64,000 bases of DNA, taken from the NCBI GenBank assembly GCA_022496805.1, contig CM040089.1:35448372-35512371 (forward strand), written 5' to 3'. Shown piece after piece: positions 36,663-48,856 of this stretch. The notes beneath the pieces were generated by a model. It did not search any database, had not been told where the DNA came from, and saw only the letters and a program-made list of their open reading frames with translations. A program made the position numbers and the translations under genes. The DNA comes from Pohlia nutans. Lineage: Eukaryota; Streptophyta; Bryopsida; Bryales; Mniaceae. The first letter of the stretch is position 1, and the number at the start of each line of letters is the position of its first letter.

Positions 36663-37040
36663 AAACTCAATAGCATTTGTGTATTTTCTTAGAGTATATT
36701 TTATAAGATATTCTGATATTCAGTAATTGTAGTTGAGTGGATAGTAGATGGATTTTATAAATATATATTTATATGGTGAATGAATGGCAATATTCTACTC
36801 ACGTTTCCTTTTAGGAATGTTTTTGAGTTACGAAATATAAAATATACAAGTGTTCGTTCCAAATCTTAATGATTGTCATGTGAATGGTATAATACATTTC
36901 ATTTGTTTTTATGTTTTATGTTATTGGAACAAGTGGAGCTTTATCCCGCTGAACAAATTCGCTATATTTTTTATACAAAGAGGGTCACAGTGGCTTATTG
37001 AGAATCTAATATGTTTTCTCCGCCACTTCAATTTGTTTGT
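36663..37040. other. AT-rich 3' flank of the transposase
   Basis: AT-rich DNA that would hold the transposase polyadenylation site. No gene is seen. Confidence 0.4.
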
Positions 37041-37099
37041 TGTTTGAAACGGCTTGCATAGTTCAAGGTTTAGGGGTTTACATGCCTGCCTTGCCCTAG

Positions 37100-37451
37100 A
37101 ACGGCCTGGCCGTCCTCTAGTTCTCTACGGGCCGTCCGGCCGACCGGCCGTCCGCTCGCGCCGTCCGCCACGCCGTCCGCCAGACCCATCGCTGGCCGTC
37201 CGCCGTCCGCAAGGCCGTCCGCCTCGCCGTCCGCTACGCCGTCCGCCACGCCGTCCGCCAAGCGCAGCGCAGCCGTCCGCCCGTCCGCCCGTCCGCCTAT
37301 GCCGTCCGCCAGGGTAAAAAACGGCAGCGGTAAAGTAAATCGGGATTTACCCAGCGGACGCTACGTCCGGCCGTTCGGACGCTGCCGTCCGGACGTCCAG
37401 ACGTCAAATCGGACGCTTTTTGGTCCAAGGACGTCCAAAATGACAACCCTG
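37100..37451 (-). repeat. Right subterminal GCCGTCCG array
   Basis: Dense GCCGTCCGCC units, about 12 bp apart, ending at the ACAACCCTG terminus. They are in mirror orientation to the left array. Confidence 0.75.
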
Positions 37452-37459
37452 GTGTTCAT
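37452..37459. other. Right target-site duplication of giant hAT element
   Basis: GTGTTCAT follows the ACAACCCTG terminus and exactly matches the left copy. Eight bases is the length expected for hAT transposases. Confidence 0.9.
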
Positions 37460-37790
37460 TGTACACATTATTTGGCTTTAGGGCCATCGACTGCTCGTGA
37501 ATCAACGACTCGTGAGGACTAATGTTGCGTGTCATATTGTTTGGCTGAGTAACTGGACCCAATGGGACCCTGATCCTAGTGTTACGAAGGCCGCATGCCT
37601 CAATATTTGGATCATGGTGTTGTCGATGCTTGTGACCTCATCCTTGTGGCCTTGGAAATTTTTAATATGTATTGTGGAGCTGAGGTTGTGGTCTCGGGGC
37701 CGACGGCATAATCCAGGAGTCCGGGACTTGCTTTTAAATTACTTTGGTTGAGAGGCAATGACGGGTATGCGGTTCTCGAATTTGGCTTGG
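37460..37790. other. Unassigned sequence right of the giant element
   Basis: This is the original DNA that the element entered, continuing from 4236. An 84-codon frame (37,497-37,751) has no recognisable features. Confidence 0.35.
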
Positions 37791-39339
37791 TGACGAGCGC
37801 GTGCGAGTGCCGCGCGTGGGGGTCGTGTCCACCCTGGGATCCATTTGCACAGGGGCTCGATTTAGAGTGTTTACACGGTTGGGATTTTCTTCGTCATCCA
37901 TGCTCGTTCTATGCGTGTTCTTGCTTGGGAATTGGGGAACTCTTTGTTGGGAATCTCTGGGTCAGAGGAGCATGACGTGCCATGTCGATCTGACCTCGTC
38001 ATTGCACCCATCGAGTCTTGGATCATGAGTTATTGAGCCTGGATTGTGGTGGCGGGCTCGAGTTGTGAGACCGCGTGCAACGCGTGCGTGACGCGTCGTG
38101 ATATTGTCGTGGCGCGGGCTCGAGTTGTGAGGCCGCGTGCAAAGCGTGCGTGGTGAGTCGTGATTTTGTCCTGGCAAGAAGTGGGGAGTCGTGAGTGCGC
38201 GTGCAATGCGTGTCGTGGCGATTCGAGATTTGGACGTGGCCAGGGGTGACGAGTCGTGAGTTGGCGTGACACTCGCGTCGTGGCGAGTCATGTTCTTGGC
38301 GAGGCCAGGGGTGGCGTCGGGGCCGACGCCTCACTTCGGGGCTCCAAAAACATAGTTTGATAAAGCCCGCCCATGACGAGCCAGTAGCGCGCGCATGGCG
38401 GTCACGCTCGTGGCGCGAGCTCGAGTCGTGCAATGGCGTGCCACTCGTGTCGTGGCGAGTCCTGGTTTTGGTGTGGCAGGGGTGGCGAGTGGTGAGTTGG
38501 CGTGCCACTCGTGTCGTGGCGAGTCATGTTTTTGGCGAGGCCAGGGGTGGCGTCGGGGCTGACGCCTCACTTCGGGGCTCCAAAAACATAGTGTGATAAG
38601 GCCCGCCCACGACGAGCCAGTGGCGCGCGCGTGGCGGTCACGCTCGTGGCGCGGGCTCGAGTCGTGCAATGGCGTGCCACTCGTGTCGTGGCGAGTCCTG
38701 GTTTTGGTGTGGCAGGGGTGGCGAGTCGTGCAATGGCGTGCCACTCGTGTCGTGGCGAGTCTTGGTTTTGTTGTGGCAGGGGTGGCGAGTCGTGAGTTGG
38801 CGTGCCACTTGTGCGTGGCGAGTCCTGGTTTTGTTGTGAAGAGGGGTTGCGAGTCGTGAGTTGGCGTGACACTCGCGTCGTGGCGAGTCATGTTCTTGGC
38901 GAGGCCAGGCACTAGTACAAACCATGGCATTTTGGTACCAATCAAATTTTGCAAAAAACACCAAACTCATATGTTGGTGCTATGTAGCACCAATGTTGGT
39001 GACAAAAATAAATTCTCACCTCCATTCATGTTTGTACGTGAAATTTACATGGATTTGATAGTTTTAATAATTCGATGTCTATTATTCGTATATTGTTGGA
39101 TTTTAAAGCCAATTGAAGCACTTGTTGAAATAATAAACTTTTATCATGTATTCGAGACTACGTTATTCATGTATGTATTAAATTTATGTTTAGGATATGT
39201 TGCATATTTTTATCACAACATTCTTATTTACAAGAACATACATAATAAAGATTCAACAAAGTATGATAATTTATATTCACGTCATCTTTCAGTTAGTGAA
39301 AAATATCACATAACACAAGAAATAGATGAATTATGTCCT

Positions 39340-39910
39340 ACGTAAATTTCAAGAAATTCATGAATTATGACTTAAGTAAATTTGAGAAATACGCAAATTA
39401 TATTCTGCGTGAATTTGAAAAATACGTGAATTATGTTTTACGTGAATTTCAAGAAAACATCCTCTTATTATTAAAATACAAGAGCTCCTCATCAATCACT
39501 TTACAACATCTACCCATGAAAAAAAAAAACGATCAAAAATGTATTGTATTGCAAAAGTTATAAAGGTTTAAAATTACTACATGTTTTTCTAACTCTGCTG
39601 TCACTTTAAATTGAATAGAGAAAAACTCCTAAATGTTTTACTAATTTTTTTTATTGGAGTACATTCCTCATTACAATACCTACCCATGAAAAAAAAAATG
39701 ATCAAAAATGTATTGTATTGCAAAAGTTATAAAGGTTTAAACATTATTACATGTTTTTCTAACACTGCTGTCACTTTAAATTGAATAGAGAAAAACTCTT
39801 AAAGTTTTTGCAATTTTTTTTTATTGGAGTAGATTCCTCATTACAACACCTACCCATGAAAAAAAAAAACGATAAAAAATGTATTGTATTGCAAAAGTTA
39901 TGACCGTTTG
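39340..39910 (+). repeat. 170-bp direct repeats inside CACTA element
   Basis: TACCCATGAAAAAAAA recurs at 39,511, 39,681 and 39,851, a 170-bp period; the copies share TGTATTGTATTGCAAAAGTT. They are preceded by a degenerate series of about 35 bp (GTAAATTT or GTGAATTT starts). Confidence 0.85.
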
Positions 39911-39994
39911 AAAAGTTTACCAAACAATGTAAATTGCTGAATTTTATTTTGGTAATTGTATATTATCGATTTTTGAAGCATTTTGTACATGAGA

Positions 39995-40075
39995 AAAGGG
40001 TTGGGAGAGTGGTGATAGTCGATCCACCCATAACCATGAGGTCTTGAGTTCGAATCTCATGGTGACATGTGGTGA
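39995..40075 (+). repeat. tRNA-like (SINE-type) block
   Basis: GAGTTCGAATCTC resembles a tRNA T-arm or RNA polymerase III B box, and GAGTGGTGATAGTCGATCC about 40 bp before it resembles an A box. This may be a SINE head or a tRNA pseudogene. No cloverleaf of tRNA quality is evident, so it is not called a tRNA gene. Confidence 0.4.
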
Positions 40076-41351
40076 CGTGGAGTTGTGAGTTGACCGTGAT
40101 GACGAGGCGTTGACTAGGACAGGGTCAAAGGTGTAATGGTAGCTTCGGGCAGCCAGAATTTTCCGGGCAGTCAAAATCTTTTCGGGCAGCGCTGATTTTT
40201 TTTCACAGCATTCAAATTTCACAACATTCAAATTTCACAGCATTCAAATTTCACAAAAAAATGATATTTAAAAATTTGTAAATTGAAGAGGATTACGTGA
40301 TTTGTAATATCAACGTAATGAAGTGGATTATTTTTCTGTTTCACGACAGAGTGTTCAAAAACACCAATTAATTACAATTCAAAAGTTGGTGCATCATTTA
40401 AAATGCACCAATTTATTGGTGCAAAACTTGGTTGCAAAACACTATGTTTTGTACTAGTGAGGGGTGGCGTCGGGGCCGACGCCTCACTTCGGGGCTCCAA
40501 AAACATAGTTTGATAAAGCCCGCCCACGACGAGCCAGTGGCGCGCACGTGGCGGTCACGCTCGTGGCGCGGGCTCGAGTCGTGCAATGGCGTGCCACTCG
40601 TGTCGTGGCGAGTCCTGGTTTTGTTGTGGCAGGGGTGGCGAGTCGTGCAATGGCGTGCCACTCGTGTCGTGGCGAGTCCTGGTTTTGTTGTGGCAGGGGT
40701 GGCGAGTCGTGAGTTGGCGTGCCACTCGTGCGTGGCGAGTCCTGGTTTTGTTGTGGCAAGGGGTGGGGGGTCGTGAGGCCGCGTGCAACTTGTGCGTGGC
40801 GAGTCCTGATTTGGACGTGGCCTGGGGTGGCGAGTCGTGAGTGCGCGCGCAACGCGTGCGTGACGAGTCGTGGCGAGTCGTGCAAAATTATTGTAGAGCT
40901 TGGATTGTGGGCTTCGTGTCGATGGCACTGTCAAGGGGTTCGGCTGAGGGCTTTGTTGTGCTACGTGACGAGCGAGAACGCATGTGCAATACGCGTGAAA
41001 TCGCGTTTCGAGTGTGGCCGCGGCTTCCATCCTGGGGTCTTCGGTGTTCTGATTCTATTCCTCCTCTCATTTGGTATAGTGGCATGTGGAGAGAAGGGGT
41101 CCGCGTGTGGCCAGTCTAGTGCTGCGTGACGAGAGCGAATGCGTGACGAGAGCAAATGCGTGACGAGCGCGAAAACGTGACGTGCGCCAGTGCATGACGA
41201 GCGGAATCGTGTGATGAGCGTGATGAGCGTGAACGCCGTGTCCTCAATGTTGTCGTCACGAGTATTTCTTGAGCACATATTTTTCGTGGTCTCGGGTTAT
41301 AGTTGCTTGTCAGGTGCTTGGTGAGCATCTTGTTGTGCATCGTTGAGCTAC

Positions 41352-44300
41352 ATGTCATATCTTTCTAACGTACGTTTCTCTCTATTTGGAAATTCAATTA
41401 TGCAGGTACCAAACACTCCGTTAAGTATCTCAGAAGATTCTGATGAGGAGGATGATACACCTCAGCCTGTGATTGGAGGTGATGGCGATGATGAGGATGA
41501 GGACACTCCTGTTATACAAACTGTGGGCGGATTGAGTGAAGATGATATACGACTGTCCCAGAAGATTAACACAGTGGCAACACTTGCTGCACTTCGTCTG
41601 CAGCCGGCTCACATTTCACGTCACAACATCCCATTATGCCGCCTTGTTGTCATGCCCATGGTGAGACCCACATTGCAGTGTGATCTTGTGAAACTTGAAC
41701 AGGAATTCGTTCATGGCTATTGTGAAGGCGCTTGTGTATTCTACGTTTCCCTTACAAACGAACAAGGTGTTGGAGAGCACGTTTCTTCAAAGGATCGCAG
41801 TGATTGGGGACCGATATGGCAATCCGAAAGCGACAAATTCGATGAGTATCTTGACTCCCAAGATTTGACACGGTTTATGAAGGGTAAGATGTTCTTTATT
41901 TGCGATGGGAACCACCGTCGAATTGCTTGGATGAATCATATTACCAGGCTTTACAACAATGTTCCATCATGGCATTATTCGGTGAATACTATCATTTTGG
42001 AGACCAAAGGGCGAGTTGGAATGCTTTTGAACGTCATGAATGACATTAATAAGTGAGTGATAATATTTCTTCCATGTTTGATGTATCTGATTTTGATTAT
42101 ATATTCTAATATGCTTATTTTCTTATGCTAATAATCTTTGATCTTGTCTATTGTCTTTTAGGCAGACTGAGTTCTCTCATGTCAAGACCAATCTTGTTCA
42201 TCAACTTTACCAAGTTCGCAAGTTTGGCACAATGCCATTGGATCACTTCTCCGAGCTTTTGAGTCGTGAGGAAATGGATAGGTGCCAGAATTCAGTGAAG
42301 AGGGGATGGTCCAGTTTGCAATCAGATGTCTTCACATCTCTTATGTTTTGGGTAATATTTGCACCCTCACTCTACTATTCAGTGATTACTCAATGTTTGA
42401 TTCATTGAAGTCCAGGAAATCAGTAAGTACTCATATTATCTCTCTAATTGTTGATGTGCATGTAGCAAGAGATTGCCGCTGCAGGTGATACAGCTGTACT
42501 AGTATATCGAGAGGAGACTAGTCCTGAAGATGTCACAAAAGAAGGAATAGCAGCTGCAATGAAGCAAGGCATCAAAGACAAGACTACCAAGTTGATGGTT
42601 AAGCTGGGCAAGATGATTGCCATGGCAAATCCGGCACATGGCCCCGAATTTCTGGAGGAGGTATGTTCCCTTTTATTATTTCTCTTGCCTCTTTTGATGA
42701 ATTCATATTCACTTCAAAATGCACTAAATTTTGTTATGTTGGCAGATTGAAAGGCATTGGAGTATGAATGCTTCGCAATTGGAGCTAACTCTGGAAAAAC
42801 TTCAGCTTATTGCCACGACTTCTGTTCCTCCACATCATAAACATCGATGGATAAAGTGGTGGAATTCTTCTGTTCACACGAGGGAGGCGGTGCGATTTCC
42901 ATTGAAACCAATGAATGAGGACCGCCTCAACTACTTTCTTGTAAGGGCGGCATGGTGGGCAGGGGTGAGTGAATGCACTTGTTATAATTGCATTCGTTAT
43001 GATTGAGTTCCAGCTTAATTTTAGTTTATTTCTGTACTATTGATTGACAGAGTTTTCATGCATTAACTGTTGTGTTGTAGATTGAGGATTTGGCGGTGGA
43101 GTTGTACGATATCATCATTCATAAAGACAACATTACAGTGAAAATGAATGTTGCAACAGAGCCAAGGACTATTTCGGAGTTCGTCGAGTCATGGCGAATC
43201 AAGCTTTGGGACAAGGCATTCTTAAATAACTTCAAGGGGACCGATCACTTCAAGAAATCAGATTCTTTCAAGGACTTCAAGGGTAGCGATCTTGTGGTCA
43301 AACGCATGGTCTATAGGTATATTTCGTTCGGTATAGCTTTGAACTCTTTTTAACTATTCTTCTTTACATGTATTTGAAAATTATTGAAAGAGTATTGAAT
43401 TATGTTGTATGTCTGCAGGTATTTCAAGCATGAGCTTTTAGTGAAGAAGGCTATCGCAAAGGCTGACCTCCCTGTGTTTCTTGAAAGTTGGATGGATCGT
43501 AATTCCGAGTTGTGCATGTTTTCTTTGCCACAACTGAAGAATTGGACAAGCACCCATATCAAGGGTGTTGGGTGGTATTTGGACTGTGTCTTGGGGTATG
43601 CTCATGCAAATGAAAAGGATCTCAGATCCTCGGCTAAGACTGCTGATAAACCTGCCTTGCTGGATGGTGAGTTGGAGAACCTTGACGAAGAAGCACGGCT
43701 TAAACTCATTGCCAAAGTTGAAGCTGAAGACAAGAAGAAGGCAATGAAGATTACTCAACAACAAGAGAAGGTAGCCGCTCGTGTGCAAGCAAAGATCGAC
43801 AAGGCAGCTGAGAAGATTGCCAAGAAGGAAGAGAATAAGAAGAATCCAAAGGCACAAGAGGTCCCAAAGCCATCAGCTTCCAGTGTTGTTGATGCAGAAT
43901 CTCAGCATCACAGTCAGGAGCAGCGAGGTACTAAGAGGGATTCTGGGTATTTGGAGCTATCGCAAGACAAGGCATTTTGTGGCCAAAATCGTGATGTGGT
44001 TGATTTAGGAGAGGACCACGAGATTGATGAGTTGGTCCTGAACACCTCACTCGCAGCTGCTCTTCCACAAAATGAAGATGACCCTCTTCCAAAGATGTTT
44101 GAGGAGATTCAGAAGTTTTTGGATGGGGTATGATGCTTGCATACTTCTTAGACTCTTCATACTTCAATTTATTTTGTTTGGTTTTAGGTGGGTTTTTTAG
44201 TTCACTCACTTTTGTAAGTTTTATATTTCGTAGCACAAAGCGGACCGCCCAAGAGTATTCAAAGGAGAGTCTTGCAAGGATCCGTGCATGGATTTGATTT

Positions 44301-46468
44301 TTGTGGACATGCCAGAGAACCTACCCGTTCCCACCATTTCGGATCCGCCAGGACAGATTCCACTATGGAATGCAGTTGAAGACGATTGGCTTGATCCAAT
44401 TTTTGATTTTGCGGACAACCACTTGGTTGATGATGGCGCTATTAGGGTGATTGCAAGCTACGGTCTACCAAGTGGGGAGTGCAGCTTGTGCAGCTAAAGG
44501 CCATGCAGCTCGTGCACTAGCGTAGTAATGCGCACCTCTCAACTTTCAATTAGATCAAAAATTTCACCATCCCAAATAGGGTTTATGCTAATACTGTCAC
44601 TTTAGCAATTGTTAAGTTAATTTCAAGTCTTTGGGCATTACTCAATAGCCTTTTCTGTTTTTTACCAAGTAGGGGTAATTAGAGCCTTTTTTACATAACA
44701 TCCTTAGCGAGGTTTTATGAAAAATGCATTTCATATCCCACCTCTGAAATTGAACCATTATTTCATTTCCAAAAAAAAAAATCCAAAAAAAGTTTTAACT
44801 GCACGAAAATCTTAAAAAACAAAAACATCACCAAACAATTAATTAAAAAATAAGTAAGCGTAGTACCCAAAAAAATAAAATATGGTACCTTTGTACACAC
44901 TTGTGGTATGTTGCTATAAATTTTTGAAGTTCAATTTTGACCCCCTTCTAGCATTTCCCATAAAATAGGTGCACTTTTGACAAGCGACACGCTACCAAAT
45001 CTAAGTAGAAATGCTTAATTTGGATAGAAAGATTGAAAATTTGCAAACTTTATTGTGGTAGACATCTTAACTTTAGAATTCTAGAAACAATGCAATTTGT
45101 TTTGTCACAAAATTTCATTCCAATATTTATTGATGATTTTCCAAAGATTGGGTAAGTGCACAAATTTGCATGCCGCGACAAAAAGTTTGGGTGACCGTAG
45201 CTTGCAACCACCCATTATCATTGTCCACCCGTATAGGCAGTCAACTAAGGCTAACATCCTTGGTTACGGTAAAGCAACAGGCTTTACGTTGTTTAAGGAT
45301 TGGACTTGCATGAATAGGCTCCATTTGGCATCACCAGTCAACCATCTCAAGATGGTAAATCATCATTCACTAACTAGTTCGTAAATATTCATTATTGTTT
45401 TGCTGTTACTATTAACTAACTCTTTTGGTTCCATATGTTGCAGACTCAGCGTTTTGGTGTTTATCTATTGGTTCGTCAGTTACCTCAGGGTGCTCCTGCA
45501 CGGTTTGCATTTCGATCTATTCCATCTCTCGAGGCTCTTGGATTAGATGTGGGTTTTGATGACATGTTACAGAATTTCACCACCAAGGCCTCTCAAAAAA
45601 TGAATGGAATAAAGCCTTGGCGAGGCCCTCGTGAGAAGGATAGTCAGTTCATTCAGATGTTGATTGAGGCTTCATCTCGCCCCAGTGATGTTGTCTTGGA
45701 TTGCACCGCTATGACAGGTGTATATTTCATATATTTCTCTCTCTATATTACTTGGATTTTATTTCTTCCATTTCATTGTATTCTTTCTATTTGTTTTAAT
45801 TTCTCCTTTACTTTCTCGTGCTAATTGTTCTATGATTTTTTGTTGTATGCATTTGTTTAGGTGCGTCATTGTTGGCATGCCGCCGCGTGCAACGCCACAT
45901 TGTGGCACTCGAAGAGGACCAAGAGCTATTCGATGGACTGCTCTTGTCTATGCGACGTGTCCGTAAACCCGAACCCGCGGCCGTCGTGGCATCATCATCT
46001 GCATCAGAGGATCCAGACGCAGTTCCATCAACGGTCGTTCGAGTGTTGAAGAAATCTCGATTCAGTAAGTAAGTTAGAATTTAATCATTCCAATTGATAC
46101 TTTGTATGATGAATTATTGATCACTTTGGTCTCATGTGTATATTGTTCTGTTGTGCAGAAAAATGAAGACCACGATTTCTACCGTGCAGAGGCCTTTTTT
46201 TGCAAGGCCGGAGTTTCTAGAGAGCCCACCGAAACCTTTTCATTTGCCTTCCTACATTGAGCCTATAGCTCAAGCTCTTGCAAGTCAGGGTGTTAGGGAT
46301 GACATTCCAAACCCAAAGCTGTTGAATTCTGACGCACTTGTATACTTTGATGTTGAGGCAGAGGAGTCTGATTGTGATTGTATTAGTTCGCCGAACGGCT
46401 CTACATCTAGCTCTTGCTCAAGGTCCATTGATACCAGGGATTCTAGTGATGATTTAGAGGAACATTGA
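41352..46468 (+). CDS. ParB-like domain fused to DNA methyltransferase-like domain
   Basis: About eleven exons: 41,352-42,052; 42,162-42,351; 42,466-42,660; 42,746-42,964; 43,081-43,316; 43,419-44,127; 44,234 to about 44,497; about 45,100-45,354; 45,444-45,717; 45,861-46,068; 46,159-46,468. Most junctions are GT-AG and keep frame. An acidic N-terminus leads to a ParB/sulfiredoxin-like domain ending in DGNHRRIAW, the ParB G-x-H-R signature. A Lys/Glu-rich coiled coil follows, then a beta-class (N4/N6) methyltransferase fold: motif IV region DLIFVDMPEN, then later LIEASSRPSDVVLDCTAMTG and RHIVALEEDQELFD (motif X/I region). In active enzymes these read (D/S)PPY and DPFxGSG; here DMPE and DCTAMTG, so catalysis is doubtful. 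An in-frame stop at 44,495 is bypassed only if an intron starts just before it; that junction is not resolved. The start is uncertain: ATG 41,352 or 41,400, or an upstream exon joined at 41,406. Confidence 0.7.
44498..45095. other. Probable long intron of the ParB-methyltransferase gene
   Basis: AT-rich DNA without coding signal between two exon groups of the gene. At about 600 bp it is several times longer than the gene's other introns (about 80-150 bp), so it could contain an insertion. Confidence 0.45.
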
Positions 46469-46574
46469 TGTTCTCTCCACATATTTGTACTACTTTCTAT
46501 ATGGTATTTGTAGTGAGACTAAAAGGGCCACTACTTTGGATTTTTTACATGTGTGTAGTACTTCAGATCGCCAA

Positions 46575-46895
46575 ACTTTTCTATTCTCCAACCTCACTGA
46601 ACCCTTAACACTTTCCTTCATGTTTAAATTGAATTATGTTCAATCTGTAAACCCTTGACACCAAGACCCTAAAATTTCCCTAATTAATTTGCATTGATGT
46701 AGTTTGTGACATAAACACATCTTACATTACATTTTAAAAACTCTCCAAATTCCATCCGTGTTGTACTTCACATCGGTAAACCCTTCTATTCTCCAAGGTC
46801 ATTGAATTGTTAACTCTTTTGTTCATGTTTAACTTTTCTATGTTCAATCTCAGAGCCCTTGACACTAAACCCCTGAAATTTTCAACTCAAGAGTT
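46575..46895 (+). repeat. Diverged direct repeats, about 210-bp period
   Basis: Blocks near 46,580-46,680 and 46,785-46,890 share TTCTATTCTCCAA, CATGTTTAA and CCCTTGACAC. They follow the 3' end of the methyltransferase-like gene. Confidence 0.7.
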
Positions 46896-47149
46896 CAAGT
46901 CAACTCCAAATCCCATTAATACTGATTCCACGGTTATAGGTCCCTTACAGAAAAATTGAAAAAAAATTTGAAAATTTTCTAGGCTCTCAGGCTCTTGGGC
47001 TCTCAGGCTCACGCTCCTAGGCTCACATGCTAGCATTCCCGGCTAGGGTATGATCATAGTTCTCAACAAAAAAAGTTCTTAATGTTGTAAAGCATTTGCA
47101 TTAATGACATAATATAATAAATAGGGAAATAAAAAAAATTAAAATGGAA

Positions 47150-47860
47150 TCTTTTGGAATCTTTTGAAATATTTTATATTATTTTGGAATCTTTTGGAAT
47201 ATTCCTATTGATGTCATTTAATTTGTTTGCAAACCACGTCGTATGCATATTCTAACTACACCACATGCTCCATTTTAATTAGCCAACCAAGCTCACAAGA
47301 TTTTTTTGGAGATTTTGTCATTTTAAGATGCATTTAATGTAAAGAAACAAAAATTGTTGCCATAAACCTCTAATATCCACAAAATCTTTTGGAATCTTTT
47401 TTGAATACGAATATACAATACCTTTATGTTATAGGAATTGAGGAAAATTATTGCCATCACTATATCTTCAATGAAACGTACCAATTAAGGCAATAAAGTA
47501 TTTATACTACAATGTCATTGAATGCAATGTATTAGAGTTTGGTCCAAATTCTATTTTGTACTATTTATTAAATTATTGATATACATACAATCCTAGAATA
47601 TCTTTACATTGTGGCTAACTTTATGTCAAAAATCTTTTGAAATATTTTGAAATCTTTTGAAATCTTTTGGAATATTTTATATTATTTTGAAATCTTTTGG
47701 AATATTCTCGTTGATGTCATTTAATCTGCTTGCAAACCACGTTGAATGCATGTTCTAACCACACCACATGCTCCGTTTTAATTCGCCAACCAAGCTCACA
47801 AGAATTTTTTGGAGATTGTCATTTTAAGATGCATTTTTTGTAGACATGAATAAGATTCCA
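47150..47860 (+). repeat. Direct repeat, about 190 bp, two copies
   Basis: 47,155-47,345 and 47,685-47,850 share long blocks (TTGATGTCATTTAATNTG, CACCACATGCTCC, GCCAACCAAGCTCACAAGA). This could be the two ends of a decayed LTR-like element or a local duplication; the 340 bp between them has no coding signal. Confidence 0.7.
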
Positions 47861-48270
47861 AAACATTTTGTGGATATTAGAGGTTTTGTGGACATGAAAG
47901 ACATTACGTTTGATGTTATTCTTAATATGAAAACATCTTGACGTCACTTGAAATGCGTCATACAAATCATGAGCTTTTTTATAGTGATCGAAACGCCAAG
48001 CCTCTATGTGCCCACGATCCGAATCACGGACGTGCACAACATGCAGCATGTTGCGTGCTCAAAGTGTTCACAGCTGATTTAGGAGAGAGAATGATAGCAT
48101 CGATATGTTGAAGGCCCGTAATATAGATCTAGCTGCACACCCCTCAACTGAATTAATTAATACATACCTCACCCCGACAATCTCATTACAATCTCATCAC
48201 TATCTCATCACTATCTATAACTATACTGTCTTACTACTTCAGTCCGCCAGTAAATGGTAGAGACATTTAA

Positions 48271-48852
48271 CCCCTAAAGGACCAGATACCTCTCCAGATT
48301 CTTTTTCGAGAAATGCAATGATGCATCATAAAATGCAACTACAAGGGATATTTTGAACTTGATGTATGAATAAGGTTCTACATTATGAATTTTAGATTCC
48401 ATTCATATAGATGAATTTATGATTGCTATCAGCAACAATCTTGTATAAAATTTGAATCTTAAAACTTAAAATTCTTTTGTAATTTGATTATGAATAAGAT
48501 ATTGACAATCTATAGAAGAAATTTGTTAATTGTTATAATAGGTTAAAATGTAATACTATGATTGTGATGATTTTGAACATTTTTTTGTTGCTTAATTTCA
48601 CGAGCTAATTTTTTCAACATCACTTTTGAACTAAGATCTTAAATTTTTTTGATGAATCACTTCAACATAAATGAGGCATAAAAATCTCACAAATCATCCC
48701 ATTAGTTTTCACAAAGTTCACACATGCATGAAGCAATCTTACCATAGAATTATGTAGTGTTTTTTTGGTTAGCAAAAAGTGGCTTGATGAACAAAATCTT
48801 GCTTACGTTTATCATTTATCATCCAAAATATCGATGCTTGGTCCTCTAGGGG
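48271..48852 (+). mobile_element. TTAA-flanked MITE, 582 bp
   Basis: The body starts CCCCTAAAGGACCA and ends TGGTCCTCTAGGGG, a 14-bp inverted repeat with one mismatch, flanked by TTAA on both sides (48,267-48,270 and 48,853-48,856). The interior resembles the copies at 16.1 and 8.2 kb. The combination TTAA plus CCC ends is piggyBac-like. No transposase is present. Confidence 0.8.
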
Positions 48853-48856
48853 TTAA

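Larger units (their letters stand above)
38910..40459. mobile_element. 1.55-kb non-autonomous CACTA element
   Basis: It starts CACTAGTACAAA and ends TTTGTACTAGTG, with AGG on both sides (38,907-38,909 and 40,460-40,462). If it is removed, the satellite unit (GAGGCCAGG then GGTGGCGTCGGGG) is restored exactly, which confirms the boundaries. The interior is AT-rich and has no transposase. It contains three roughly 170-bp direct repeats (39,500-39,900), a shorter 35-bp repeat series (39,340-39,440) and a tRNA-like block. Confidence 0.92.
37790..41255. repeat. GC-rich satellite array, 64-bp and longer units
   Basis: Tandem repeats rich in GGCGAGTCGTG and GCGTGCCACTCGTGTCGTGG. A regular 64-bp unit is seen at 40,637-40,700 and following. 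A longer unit includes GGGGCTCCAAAAACATAG (at about 38,339, 38,575 and 40,492). The array is split by a CACTA element at 38,910-40,459. The Arg/His/Pro/Thr-rich frames on both strands follow from the repeats. The array decays toward 41,250 into GTGACGAGCG repeats. Confidence 0.85.

Noticed and set aside
39995..40075. Functional tRNA gene
   Set aside because: Box-like motifs are present, but no convincing acceptor stem or cloverleaf was seen.
37962..41129. Many His/Arg/Thr/Pro-rich frames up to 207 codons
   Set aside because: They repeat with the satellite unit on both strands and are interrupted wherever the unit varies.
47150..47860. LTR retrotransposon
   Set aside because: Two direct repeats exist, but no primer-binding site, polypurine tract or coding interior was seen.
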